Origin: a virus
DNA: 26,886 bases
IMG/VR virus record: IMGVR_UViG_3300024300_000012
Location: 1-26,886 of that record
Reading direction: 5' to 3' (one strand)
The notes under the pieces are model-generated. The model saw only the letters and a list, made by a program, of their open reading frames with translations. It made no database searches and was not told the DNA's origin. Positions within the stretch are counted from its first letter, which is position 1. Each line of letters opens with the position of its first letter. This document shows positions 1 to 6,920 of the stretch, piece by piece. Made by a program: the position numbers and the translations under genes.

Positions 1-408
1 TATCAGGGAACTGCGAGTTACACACTTCGCCTAATCGATGACACACCCTCGTCATCTGATACTGTCCGTGTGACGTACACCGTACCCCACAGCGCAACGT
101 CCTCAAGTTGCACAGTCCCGGACAATGATCGCTATGCGGTAGCTGCCCTGGCTGCCAGCAAATTAGCGAAGCAACTGGCCGCTGAAAAAGCCAGAACACA
201 ATCCTCTACGTTGGAAGCAGACGTTGTCAACTATCTCACACAAGTTGACCACTTCCAGCGCATTGCCAAAGAAGCTGAAATGGACTACAGGAAGCACATG
301 GGTATTCCTGATGGTTCTGATGTTGATGCGGCACATGATTATGGGGATATTGATACGCAGTTCTTCTGGGGCGAAGAATTCTTAACACACAAGGATCGTT
401 TCCAGTAA
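1..408 (+). CDS. Partial phage neck / head-tail adaptor-like protein (5' end outside window)
   Basis: The frame is open from base 1, so the GTG at 70 is an internal codon rather than a convincing start, and 135 residues of the C-terminal part are visible. The N-terminal part seen is beta-rich (TASYTLRLIDD, VRVTYTVPH). It is followed by an Ala-rich helix (YAVAALAASKLAKQLAAE), then ADVVNYLTQVDHF and a further helix. A C-terminal pattern of an Ala-rich helix, an A-D-V/S-x-x-Y motif and a long helix of small residues is common in head-tail connector proteins of siphoviruses, and the position just before the tail genes fits. The identification rests on this pattern and on position only. It could be another neck or head-completion protein. 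The stop is TAA at 406-408, and the next gene begins 48 bases later behind an AAGGAG site. Confidence 0.5.
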   Translation, partial: YQGTASYTLRLIDDTPSSSDTVRVTYTVPHSATSSSCTVPDNDRYAVAALAASKLAKQLAAEKARTQSSTLEADVVNYLTQVDHFQRIAKEAEMDYRKHMGIPDGSDVDAAHDYGDIDTQFFWGEEFLTHKDRFQ

Positions 409-456
409 TCGGTGGTTCACAGTACAACTGAATATATATAAGGAGCAAAAGAGACT

Positions 457-3234
457 ATGGCTAGGATTATGGTTCACAGCAATGCGCCATGGTGCGCGAG
501 CGGCTATGGCAAGCTAACCCGATACCTTGTTAACGGGTTAATGAAGCGTGGTCACAAGATGGCAATATCAGCCTTCTTCGGCCTTCAAGGTGGGATTATC
601 AATGCCGAGGGGGTTGATATATATCCGTGCGGCATTGAGGGATGGGGAAACGACGTAATTGAAGCGCATGCCAAGAAGTTTGGCGCCGACATGGTAATCA
701 CCATCATTGACAACTGGGTCCTCAAGGACTTTGGCAAGAAACTGCCCGACAAGTGGTTTCCGTGGTTTCCCGTCGACAGCCATCCTGCTTCACCGCAGAT
801 ACTTGCCAATCTTGGCGGGTCTGTCAAGAGTATCGTAATGTCGAAATTCGGTCTTGAAACGATAAGCAAAGAAGCCAAGTTTCCGAATCTTATCTACATC
901 CCGAACTCTATTGATACGAAGATTATGAGGCCCCTCGCCCCCACCATCATAGAGTCAAAACGCAGGGCAAAAAGAGTCCTTGGTATACCGGATGATATGT
1001 TCCTTGTCTCCATGGTAGCGGCCAACCAGAGCAACCCCTCACGCAAGTGCTTTGAGGAAAACATCGAGGGGTATTTGAAGTTCCATGCCAAACACCCGAA
1101 TTCAATGTTGTATATTCATACCGACCCATTGCCCGTCAGACAAGGCATTGACCTTTATCGGGTAATCAATATTCTCGGTGGCGATAACTCAATTCGTTTC
1201 CCTGACAGATACGATTACCATCTTGGAATTGACGAAGAGCAGATGAATGTCCTTTACAATGCCAGCGACGTTCTCCTCTCATGCTCTGGGGGGGAGGGTT
1301 TTGGGATGCCTATCTGTGAAGCCCAAGCTGCCGGTACTCCTGTCATTGTTACGAATGCCACAGGGATGCCTGACCTTGTTGGGGCGGGATGGGTGGTGCC
1401 TATCCATCACAAGAGGTTCTACAATCTCGGTAATTGGCATTTTCTTCCTGAGATAGAAAAGATAACCGAGGCGTTAGAGAATGCTCTTAGTATCAACAAG
1501 GAATTTTTTGGTGACAATGCCCGCAAGCACGTTATGCAGTTCGATTGGGATTACTGTATTGATAACTACTGGATGCCTCTTATAGAGGAGCACGAGAAAG
1601 GCTCTGTTGATAGGCTACTTAAGAGTTTCCCTGTTAATGCGGATGGGAACAACTATGCTGGCGAAGAAAGCAATATGATTGTTGTGCCGACATGGTCATG
1701 CAATCTAGGTAATAAAGCAGAGACAAAGTGCGTCTATTGCGACTATGTGCCGTCAGAGGGTGGTCATTGTGTCAATATGTTCCAAGGCATTAACAACGTT
1801 AAGATAGATAAGCACCTTGAGCCGAAAGAATGGTTGGACTTCATTAACAAGCGAATGAAGAAACCGGGGCTTGTTGAATTCACAGGCGGTGAGCCGTTGA
1901 TGTACCCTGGGTTCAAAGAACTTGTTAACAATCTGCCTGACGGAATTACATGGGCTATTACCTCAAATACGATACTTTCAACAGAGGGGATTGACCCCAG
2001 CAAGTGCAGAGCATGGACAGCTTCTTTCCATCCGACAGCACCAGCTCCGTATTCAAATCTAGGTTGGTTCATCGAGAGAATGGCAGCACTTCGTAAGCAG
2101 GGGTTTAAGAATATAGCGGTAACTGTTGTTGCCCATCCCAGTTACTTGGATGGTCTCCGTGACGTTGTTAAGGCGCTACGGATGGCGAGACTCGAAGTCA
2201 ATGTCGCTCCGTTCTACTCGAGAGCCTTTGATTGGCGCAAGGACCCATCGAATCTTCGCAGGTTGCTTGACTTCTCCAACTTCTTCCATGGTTTTAATCG
2301 GCTGTGGTGGGACGATACTCCGTCGAATGCGATGTGCTCTGCCGGTGTAACAAGCGGTATAGTCATGCCTGATGGCAGGATATATCGTTGCTACTCGTCC
2401 ATGCTGTGGGACAAGCAGTTATTGGGGAATGCTACTGACGAGAAATCGCCTTACCTAGAGAACGAATCAATGTGCGGGTTGCCTTGCATGTTCCCCTGTG
2501 ACTACGGCAGGAGACGGATAGTTTCTTTGCCGACAGTATCGGTAGCCACTCTTGTTGGACCGGATGCCACCAAAGAACACCTCTCAAGGTTCTCAAAGAT
2601 GATTCGTGAGATAGGTTATCCGAAAGAGAAGATGAAGGTCGTTGTCATGTCGCATCCGTCAAAGACCGAGAGTGTTTCAGAACTGGACTTCGGTGGCAGG
2701 GAAGTTATTACGATTATTGAACCAGTAATCAAAGGTACCAAGTTCCAGCGTATAGCCGGATGGCGAAACGCCTTGAAAGAAAAGGCTCTCGAGTCCAATC
2801 CTGATTACATACTGATGATTGATAGCGATATAGTCAGCATGTCGCCAAGTTCGCTTTCAAGAATGACATCGCTAGGCGCTGATGTAGTAGCCCCTCTTGT
2901 TGTCCTCGAAAACTCACCATGGGGACAATACTACGACACCCTAGCTTTCCGCAGAGATGGACAGCGATTCGGGCTGGCCCCGCCGTATTCAAAGGGTGTT
3001 GAACTTGGCTCCGGCAAACTACTTGAACTGGAGTCCTGTGGCACCGTTTATCTAATCTCGAACAGGGCAGCCAAGATATCCAATTATGCCGGAGATATAG
3101 ACTCCGAACACGTTGCTTTCTGTCATAATGTGAGGACTAACGGAATGAAAGTCATGCTTGACCAGAAATCTACTGCCTTTCATGTAATGCTCGAGAATCC
3201 GCACATGGAAGATGAGTGGAGGAAAGTAGCGTAA
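457..3234 (+). CDS. Three-domain fusion: GT4 glycosyltransferase - radical SAM/SPASM-like - GT2/Anp1-like glycosyltransferase
   Basis: This 925-residue protein has three recognisable enzyme parts. Residues 1 to about 390 are a GT-B glycosyltransferase of family 4 type, with an N-terminal G-Y-G-K loop near residue 17 and the EX7E motif EGFGMPICE at 280-288. Residues about 405-690 are a radical SAM domain: cysteines 415, 425 and 428 (CX9CX2C in place of CX3CX2C), GGEP at 477-480, ITSNT, and a C-terminal set of cysteines at 627, 645, 673, 677 and 681 that resembles a SPASM/twitch auxiliary Fe-S site. Residues about 695-925 resemble a GT-A glycosyltransferase (GT2 or Anp1-like), with a DSD metal motif at 789-791 and a late acidic/His region (DSEHVAFCHNV, then AFHV). 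The start ATG follows AAGGAGC by ten bases. The gene stops in TAATG, overlapping the next gene by one base. It sits between neck and tail genes, where structural genes would be expected, so it looks like an inserted accessory gene. The substrate is unknown; sugar transfer and radical modification of one product is inference. Confidence 0.85.
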   Translation: MARIMVHSNAPWCASGYGKLTRYLVNGLMKRGHKMAISAFFGLQGGIINAEGVDIYPCGIEGWGNDVIEAHAKKFGADMVITIIDNWVLKDFGKKLPDKWFPWFPVDSHPASPQILANLGGSVKSIVMSKFGLETISKEAKFPNLIYIPNSIDTKIMRPLAPTIIESKRRAKRVLGIPDDMFLVSMVAANQSNPSRKCFEENIEGYLKFHAKHPNSMLYIHTDPLPVRQGIDLYRVINILGGDNSIRFPDRYDYHLGIDEEQMNVLYNASDVLLSCSGGEGFGMPICEAQAAGTPVIVTNATGMPDLVGAGWVVPIHHKRFYNLGNWHFLPEIEKITEALENALSINKEFFGDNARKHVMQFDWDYCIDNYWMPLIEEHEKGSVDRLLKSFPVNADGNNYAGEESNMIVVPTWSCNLGNKAETKCVYCDYVPSEGGHCVNMFQGINNVKIDKHLEPKEWLDFINKRMKKPGLVEFTGGEPLMYPGFKELVNNLPDGITWAITSNTILSTEGIDPSKCRAWTASFHPTAPAPYSNLGWFIERMAALRKQGFKNIAVTVVAHPSYLDGLRDVVKALRMARLEVNVAPFYSRAFDWRKDPSNLRRLLDFSNFFHGFNRLWWDDTPSNAMCSAGVTSGIVMPDGRIYRCYSSMLWDKQLLGNATDEKSPYLENESMCGLPCMFPCDYGRRRIVSLPTVSVATLVGPDATKEHLSRFSKMIREIGYPKEKMKVVVMSHPSKTESVSELDFGGREVITIIEPVIKGTKFQRIAGWRNALKEKALESNPDYILMIDSDIVSMSPSSLSRMTSLGADVVAPLVVLENSPWGQYYDTLAFRRDGQRFGLAPPYSKGVELGSGKLLELESCGTVYLISNRAAKISNYAGDIDSEHVAFCHNVRTNGMKVMLDQKSTAFHVMLENPHMEDEWRKVA

Positions 3235-4061
3235 TGGCTCACTTAATCGCTTTCTTGACATGGAGATGCGGGTTAGGTTGCCCCTACTGCGGGTATTACC
3301 TGCAGCCGGATGGCATGTCGCTGAAGTATTGCCCGTTCCAAGATAAGCATACATACGTTGTCGAACGCGAGATTACCGGGGACGAGTGGATAAAACAACT
3401 TAAGCATTTTGCTAAACTTCAATACACTATTGAATTTTGCGGTGGCGAGGTCACAAAACACCACGACTTCGTTAAGATAGCCAATAGCTTGCCACAATGG
3501 GCAATCACATCTAATACCATGAATCTTCCAGAGGGATTGGATTACTCAAAGTGCTTCAGTTGGACCGCGAGTCTTCATTACCATATTGGAGATAAAGGCA
3601 TTCAGAAGTTCATGAACAATGTTGACATTATCGCCAGCAAGGTTAGTTCCTACAGCATGACGATGGTTGCTATGCCAAATACAATAGCTAGAGTAAAAGC
3701 GCTATCCGAGATGTTAACTAGCAAGGGTATTAAAAATCAGCAACATGTTTTCTATGATGATCCATCGTTCTCATGGTATCATCATCCAAAGGAACTTAAG
3801 GAATTAGAGACACTTCCTAATGTTTGTTATGAGAAGAGATTGTTTAGTTGGGGTCAAGTCAAAGGCTCGAGTATGTGCCGTGGCGGTAGTGGTTACATAA
3901 CAATCGGTCCGGATGGGAAGATGTTCAGGTGTCTTACTGCAATGCTGGAGGGGTGGGGGGAGATACCCGCGCCTGATATAAACTTCTACGATTGCAAGAG
4001 ACCATGTCATCTACCTTGTGATTGGTCATGGCGTGATTGGTTATGGGGAAGTGGTGCGTAA
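3234..4061 (+). CDS. Free-standing radical SAM protein, paralogue of the middle domain of the preceding fusion
   Basis: This 275-residue protein starts with the canonical cluster motif CGLGCPYC (cysteines 12, 16, 19), has GGE at 70-72, the strand WAITSNT, and the conserved segment SKCFSWTASLHYH. Its C-terminal cysteines follow the pattern C..GPDGKMFRC and CKRPCHLPC, which parallels CGLPCMFPC in the fusion, so the two share a radical SAM core and an auxiliary Fe-S site. I chose the ATG at 3234 because it overlaps the upstream TAA by one base and has GGAGG 11 bases upstream; an ATG 18 bases earlier lies inside the upstream gene and has no better site. It should use a 4Fe-4S cluster and S-adenosylmethionine to generate a 5'-deoxyadenosyl radical. 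The substrate is not visible. Coupling to the glycosyltransferase fusion suggests sugar or peptide chemistry. Confidence 0.85.
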   Translation: MAHLIAFLTWRCGLGCPYCGYYLQPDGMSLKYCPFQDKHTYVVEREITGDEWIKQLKHFAKLQYTIEFCGGEVTKHHDFVKIANSLPQWAITSNTMNLPEGLDYSKCFSWTASLHYHIGDKGIQKFMNNVDIIASKVSSYSMTMVAMPNTIARVKALSEMLTSKGIKNQQHVFYDDPSFSWYHHPKELKELETLPNVCYEKRLFSWGQVKGSSMCRGGSGYITIGPDGKMFRCLTAMLEGWGEIPAPDINFYDCKRPCHLPCDWSWRDWLWGSGA

Positions 4062-4201
4062 TGCGTGATATAATGCAAAATAGAGGCGTCCAGCTAATGG
4101 AGCGACTGATTCCATGTCTAAGCATAATGGACGCTAAAAACGAGGCTTCTAGGGGCATTTCTCGCCAAAGTAGAAGCTGGCTGGAGTCGTATAATGGCTA
4201 A
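4061..4201 (+). CDS. Small 46-residue protein coupled to the radical SAM gene
   Basis: An ATG overlaps the last base of the radical SAM stop (TAATG) and opens a 46-residue frame that ends at TAA 4199-4201, eight bases inside the next gene. The tight overlap at both ends fills what would otherwise be a 132-base gap in a compact operon, which supports translation. The product is basic and polar, has one cysteine (LIPCLS), four methionines and no obvious transmembrane segment, and ends in SWLESYNG. I do not recognise a family. The position directly after a radical SAM enzyme is one that ribosomally made, post-translationally modified precursor peptides often occupy, but this peptide shows no clear leader or core repeat. 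It may simply be a small phage protein. Confidence 0.45.
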   Translation: MRDIMQNRGVQLMERLIPCLSIMDAKNEASRGISRQSRSWLESYNG

Positions 4202-4709
4202 CTCAAAGATATGGCGTCTGATGGAAAAGGTAAAGGAAGCTCTCGAGAATATCGAGGGTATTGCCGAGGGCAAGGCGCGTGTCCGCATTATGGCGCAACG
4301 TGCGGTCACGCCCGAGGTATTCGAGAAGATTTTCCAGGTACAGTTAGAGGCGACTAAGCCCGTTCATGCATGGGTTATCAGGTGGAACGGCGCCAACGAC
4401 ATCACGTACCCGGAGACTTCTCTCCAGACCGTAATGCGCGACCATGATTTAACAATCTTTGGCTTCAAGAGCTATAGCGAGCACTCTGATGAAGAGATGC
4501 TCCAGATAGCGGAAAGGATTATGGATTCTTTAACGCAAAAGAAAACATTGGGTATCGGGCTTGTTACCGATGCCGATGAGCCGATATTAATGCATTCAAG
4601 GACTGCAGTAGCTAATCTGAATCAAACAATGCTTGGGCCCGTTCTGTGCAGTTTCGCTGAATTCCGTGTTACTGCTCGCGAATGGAAGGGCGACCAGCAA
4701 TTCACTTAG
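4194..4709 (+). CDS. Putative tail terminator / minor tail protein
   Basis: The product is 171 residues, with a helical N-terminus (KIWRLMEKVKEALENIEGI), a central beta region and the segment FKSYSEHSDEEMLQIAERI, followed by an LG.GL.TDADEP strand and a late C-terminal strand (LCSFAEFRVTAREW). Helix-strand order, size and the place immediately before the major tail protein are those of siphovirus tail terminator proteins, which cap the tail tube and set where it meets the neck. The ATG has GGAG eight bases upstream. No catalytic motif is visible. The call rests on position and secondary-structure pattern, so tail completion protein is an equally fair name. Confidence 0.5.
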   Translation: MANSKIWRLMEKVKEALENIEGIAEGKARVRIMAQRAVTPEVFEKIFQVQLEATKPVHAWVIRWNGANDITYPETSLQTVMRDHDLTIFGFKSYSEHSDEEMLQIAERIMDSLTQKKTLGIGLVTDADEPILMHSRTAVANLNQTMLGPVLCSFAEFRVTAREWKGDQQFT

Positions 4710-4718
4710 GAGGACATA

Positions 4719-4967
4719 ATGAGAGTTCGAATAACAATTGACACTAATCTGCTGGTAGTAAACAGGATGGAAATCCCTGTACCGGCGGACCGCATAGTCG
4801 AGTGCGAAAATGAGTTAGCGGAGGTAATTGTTAAGACATTGAAGTATGGCGAATATTTATATGATGATGTCTTGTCAGCATTACCGGAGCCTGATAAAAT
4901 GGAGGAAAAGCATGAGGATTTAAGGCCACCTATTCCAATGGGAAGCTTTAAGAAGCGCAAGAAATAA
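4719..4967 (+). CDS. Hypothetical small acidic-core protein with basic tail
   Basis: This 82-residue product starts ten bases after the preceding stop, behind a strong AGGAGG site. It has a beta-hairpin-like start (MRVRITIDTNLLVVNRMEI), an amphipathic helix with many glutamates, and a lysine/arginine-rich end (GSFKKRKK). There is no recognisable domain. Its place between the tail terminator candidate and the major tail protein suggests a minor structural or assembly role, which is inferred from context only. Confidence 0.6.
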   Translation: MRVRITIDTNLLVVNRMEIPVPADRIVECENELAEVIVKTLKYGEYLYDDVLSALPEPDKMEEKHEDLRPPIPMGSFKKRKK

Positions 4968-4985
4968 CTTGGAGGTCAATGAAAC

Positions 4986-5957
4986 ATGACGCAGACTTTT
5001 AGGACAAAAGTAGGCATTGCTGGCGAAACCGCTTGGGGCAGCGGTACTGCCAATGGCGCCTACCATATTATTCCATGTGAAACACCGAGAGTTTCAATCA
5101 ACTACGAGCAGATACTTGATAGCGGTCTCCGTGGTATCGCCATGAAGGACTTCGGCGCTTATCAGGGCGTCGGTCATTCAGAAGTAACACTTTCCGGCAT
5201 GGCGTATCCTGACGAGATCGGATACTTCCTGTGGGGCATACTCGGCTCCGTATCTGCTGCCGCTGGCACACCAACAGTCCATACCATGACGTTAGCAAAT
5301 GAACCACCGTCGTTCATCATCGAGGACCAGACTAACGTTAATGCTCCTGGAGGCGCCGTTGAAACCAACGCGATAAAATTCACCGGAATGCTTGAGAACT
5401 CGCTCTCATTGCGTTTCAATGCCGGTGAAGGAGCGGTCAGTTTCGAGGCATCATTCATGGGCAAGATAGGTGCCGTGGGCGCCTTAAACACCATCGTTGG
5501 TACACCTGAAGCGCCTTTCCTGGGTTGGTATGGTTCAGTCTCAGCAGGAACGGTGCTCACCACGAAGATCATCGACACCGAGTTCACGTTCTCCCGCGAA
5601 GTCGCCGTTGTACATACTGGTGCTCAGACACAGAATCCGTCATTCGGGTATCATGGTCCGCTTGAAGTCACCGGTAGGGCAACGATGGCATTCCATACGT
5701 TCGATGACTATAACAAGTACCTGAACAACACACAGGAAGAACTTATCTTCGAGTTCGTCCGTGGTTCTAGTACTACTCTCCGCAGTCTCAGGATTACCCT
5801 GCCCAAGGTCAGTTATCTTGAAGCCCCGATGGAAATTGACCGTGGCGCAGTTGACGCAAGGCTAAGCGTGTCGTTCCGTGGCTTGTGGGATTCAAGCGAT
5901 GGGGACAAGCCGGTGATTATATTGAAGTCCCTGGAAGACAACTACCAGACAGCATAG
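4986..5957 (+). CDS. Major tail (tube) protein
   Basis: This 323-residue beta-rich protein has the features of siphovirus tail tube subunits: an N-terminal segment with a GIAGETAWG turn, a repeated pattern of alternating strands (EVTLSGMAYPDEIGYFLW, SLRFNAGEGAVSFEASFMG), and a C-terminal strand set ending in ARLSVSFRGLWD. Size, position upstream of the chaperone and tape measure, and lack of enzymatic motifs agree. Copies of this protein polymerise into the tail tube around the tape measure. The start has GGAGG ten bases upstream. A 13-bp hairpin follows the stop after five bases, which could set a high level of this transcript relative to downstream genes, as expected for the most abundant tail protein. 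Confidence 0.8.
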   Translation: MTQTFRTKVGIAGETAWGSGTANGAYHIIPCETPRVSINYEQILDSGLRGIAMKDFGAYQGVGHSEVTLSGMAYPDEIGYFLWGILGSVSAAAGTPTVHTMTLANEPPSFIIEDQTNVNAPGGAVETNAIKFTGMLENSLSLRFNAGEGAVSFEASFMGKIGAVGALNTIVGTPEAPFLGWYGSVSAGTVLTTKIIDTEFTFSREVAVVHTGAQTQNPSFGYHGPLEVTGRATMAFHTFDDYNKYLNNTQEELIFEFVRGSSTTLRSLRITLPKVSYLEAPMEIDRGAVDARLSVSFRGLWDSSDGDKPVIILKSLEDNYQTA

Positions 5958-5962
5958 TTTCC

Positions 5963-5993
5963 GAAACCCGAGTGCTAAAAGCACTCGGGTTTC
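5963..5993 (+). terminator. Strong hairpin, probable (partial) terminator after the major tail gene
   Basis: A perfect 13-bp inverted repeat, with arms at 5963-5975 and 5981-5993 (GAAACCCGAGTGC and its complement), encloses the five-base loop TAAAA. The 3' arm ends in GGGTTTC and is followed by TCAGGAG, so the U-tract is short and termination is likely to be incomplete. The ribosome binding site of the next gene starts two bases after the stem. Confidence 0.65.
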
Positions 5994-6010
5994 TCAGGAG
6001 TGTAATTCTA

Positions 6011-6334
6011 GTGGCAATAGCACTTAAGATAGCTAGGAAGAGAAAGAAGATGACGCAAGCTGAACTCGCCGAGGCGACAGGCGTAGACCGTCGGCAGATT
6101 TCGGCGTATGAGACTGGTCGTGTAATCCCGCAACTATCAACTATTGTAAGGCTCGCTTCTGTCCTAGGCGATGCCATACATGAGAGATACAGTTTTATTG
6201 ACACCAATGGTAATAAGAGTGAGTTCATCGTCATGTTTTCGAGTGAATTCGTCTCTAATGGGTTCAAGACAACCATCATGCAGACAGCAGATGGCAAGAC
6301 AATAGTATCAAGAAAAAAGGAGATAACTAAATGA
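6011..6334 (+). CDS. XRE-type helix-turn-helix regulator within the tail operon
   Basis: From a GTG start this gives 107 residues. Residues about 5-60 form a Cro/CI-type helix-turn-helix: ARKRKKMTQAELAEATGV, then RRQISAYETGRVIPQL and a helix STIVRLASVLG. The remaining 45 residues (SEFIVMFSSEFVSNGF and a lysine-rich end) are unassigned and could mediate dimerisation or ligand sensing. I chose GTG 6011 because AGGAG lies ten bases upstream and because longer starts would place the coding region across the 13-bp hairpin. Its stop overlaps the ATG of the next gene (ATGA). A regulator placed inside a late tail operon is unusual. It may control this operon, itself, or host genes. Confidence 0.8.
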   Translation: MAIALKIARKRKKMTQAELAEATGVDRRQISAYETGRVIPQLSTIVRLASVLGDAIHERYSFIDTNGNKSEFIVMFSSEFVSNGFKTTIMQTADGKTIVSRKKEITK

Positions 6335-6687
6335 GTTGGGAAGCTTATCGCAAATCAAAGGTTAAAAGGTTTACCCTAGAGTCACTTTCTCTTCCGGAGT
6401 TCTGGATAGATATCCGTGACATGAAGTCGCTGACTCCGGCAGAAGCGAAAGAACTTGACGCAAAGACAAGGGTTGATTCCCCGGCAATTGATGACATTAT
6501 TTCAACCATCGCCCCGCTTGTCGTGGCATGGAATGTCACTGATGAAGCTGGTAATCCGTTGCCGGTCCCGTCCAAGAGTAGGGAGTCTCTTGAGAAGTTG
6601 CCACTTGATATAACCCTTTTCATTGCTCAAAGTTCAACCAATGAAATACGGAAAGAGGATGAACTCCCGGAAACGAAAGGGACCTAA
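6331..6687 (+). CDS. Tail assembly chaperone, short (G-like) form
   Basis: The product is 118 residues. Its position between the major tail protein and the tape measure, its size and the presence of an overlapping -1 reading frame at its 3' end match the G/GT tail assembly chaperones of siphoviruses, which bind the tape measure and recruit tail tube subunits. The segment LTPAEAKELDAK and the following helices fit the family only loosely. The start overlaps the XRE stop (ATGA). The frame ends at TAA 6685-6687. The -1 frame is open from 6663 and continues to 6920, so a longer product is likely. Confidence 0.65.
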   Translation: MSWEAYRKSKVKRFTLESLSLPEFWIDIRDMKSLTPAEAKELDAKTRVDSPAIDDIISTIAPLVVAWNVTDEAGNPLPVPSKSRESLEKLPLDITLFIAQSSTNEIRKEDELPETKGT

Positions 6688-6920
6688 TCTGGGCAGTCAT
6701 TAACGAGACGTATACAGGTCAGGTCCCTCTCCCGCCGTGGTATACTACAATACAGTTGATGAGGACGTTAAAATGTACCGAGAAACAACTGGAAGAGGAA
6801 TATACAATCGGCACCTTAAATAGAATAGCTTATGTCCTTGACCTCGAGGGCAAACATAACAAGATGATGATGGACAATGCCAAAGCTAAGCAAACTCATA
6901 CGAATACCAAGTCTCGTTAG
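6663..6920 (+). CDS. Tail assembly chaperone C-terminal extension (T-like), reached by probable -1 frameshift
   Basis: The -1 frame opens after TGA at 6660-6662 and encodes about 80 residues up to TAG 6918-6920, with well-formed protein sequence such as DLIWAVINETYTGQVPLPPW, IGTLNRIAYVLDLEG and a charged tail. No start codon with a ribosome site precedes it; the first ATG, at 6759, lies well inside the sequence and has no Shine-Dalgarno. The most likely route is a -1 shift from the short chaperone between 6663 and 6687, probably near AAAGGG at 6676-6681. No textbook X-XXY-YYZ heptamer is present, so the exact site is open. It overlaps the next gene start (6877) by 44 bases. Confidence 0.65.
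   Translation, partial: TPGNERDLIWAVINETYTGQVPLPPWYTTIQLMRTLKCTEKQLEEEYTIGTLNRIAYVLDLEGKHNKMMMDNAKAKQTHTNTKSR

Noticed and set aside
5885-6010. Longer start for the XRE protein
   Set aside because: It would overlap the major tail gene and run through the 13-bp hairpin; GTG 6011 has the proper ribosome site.
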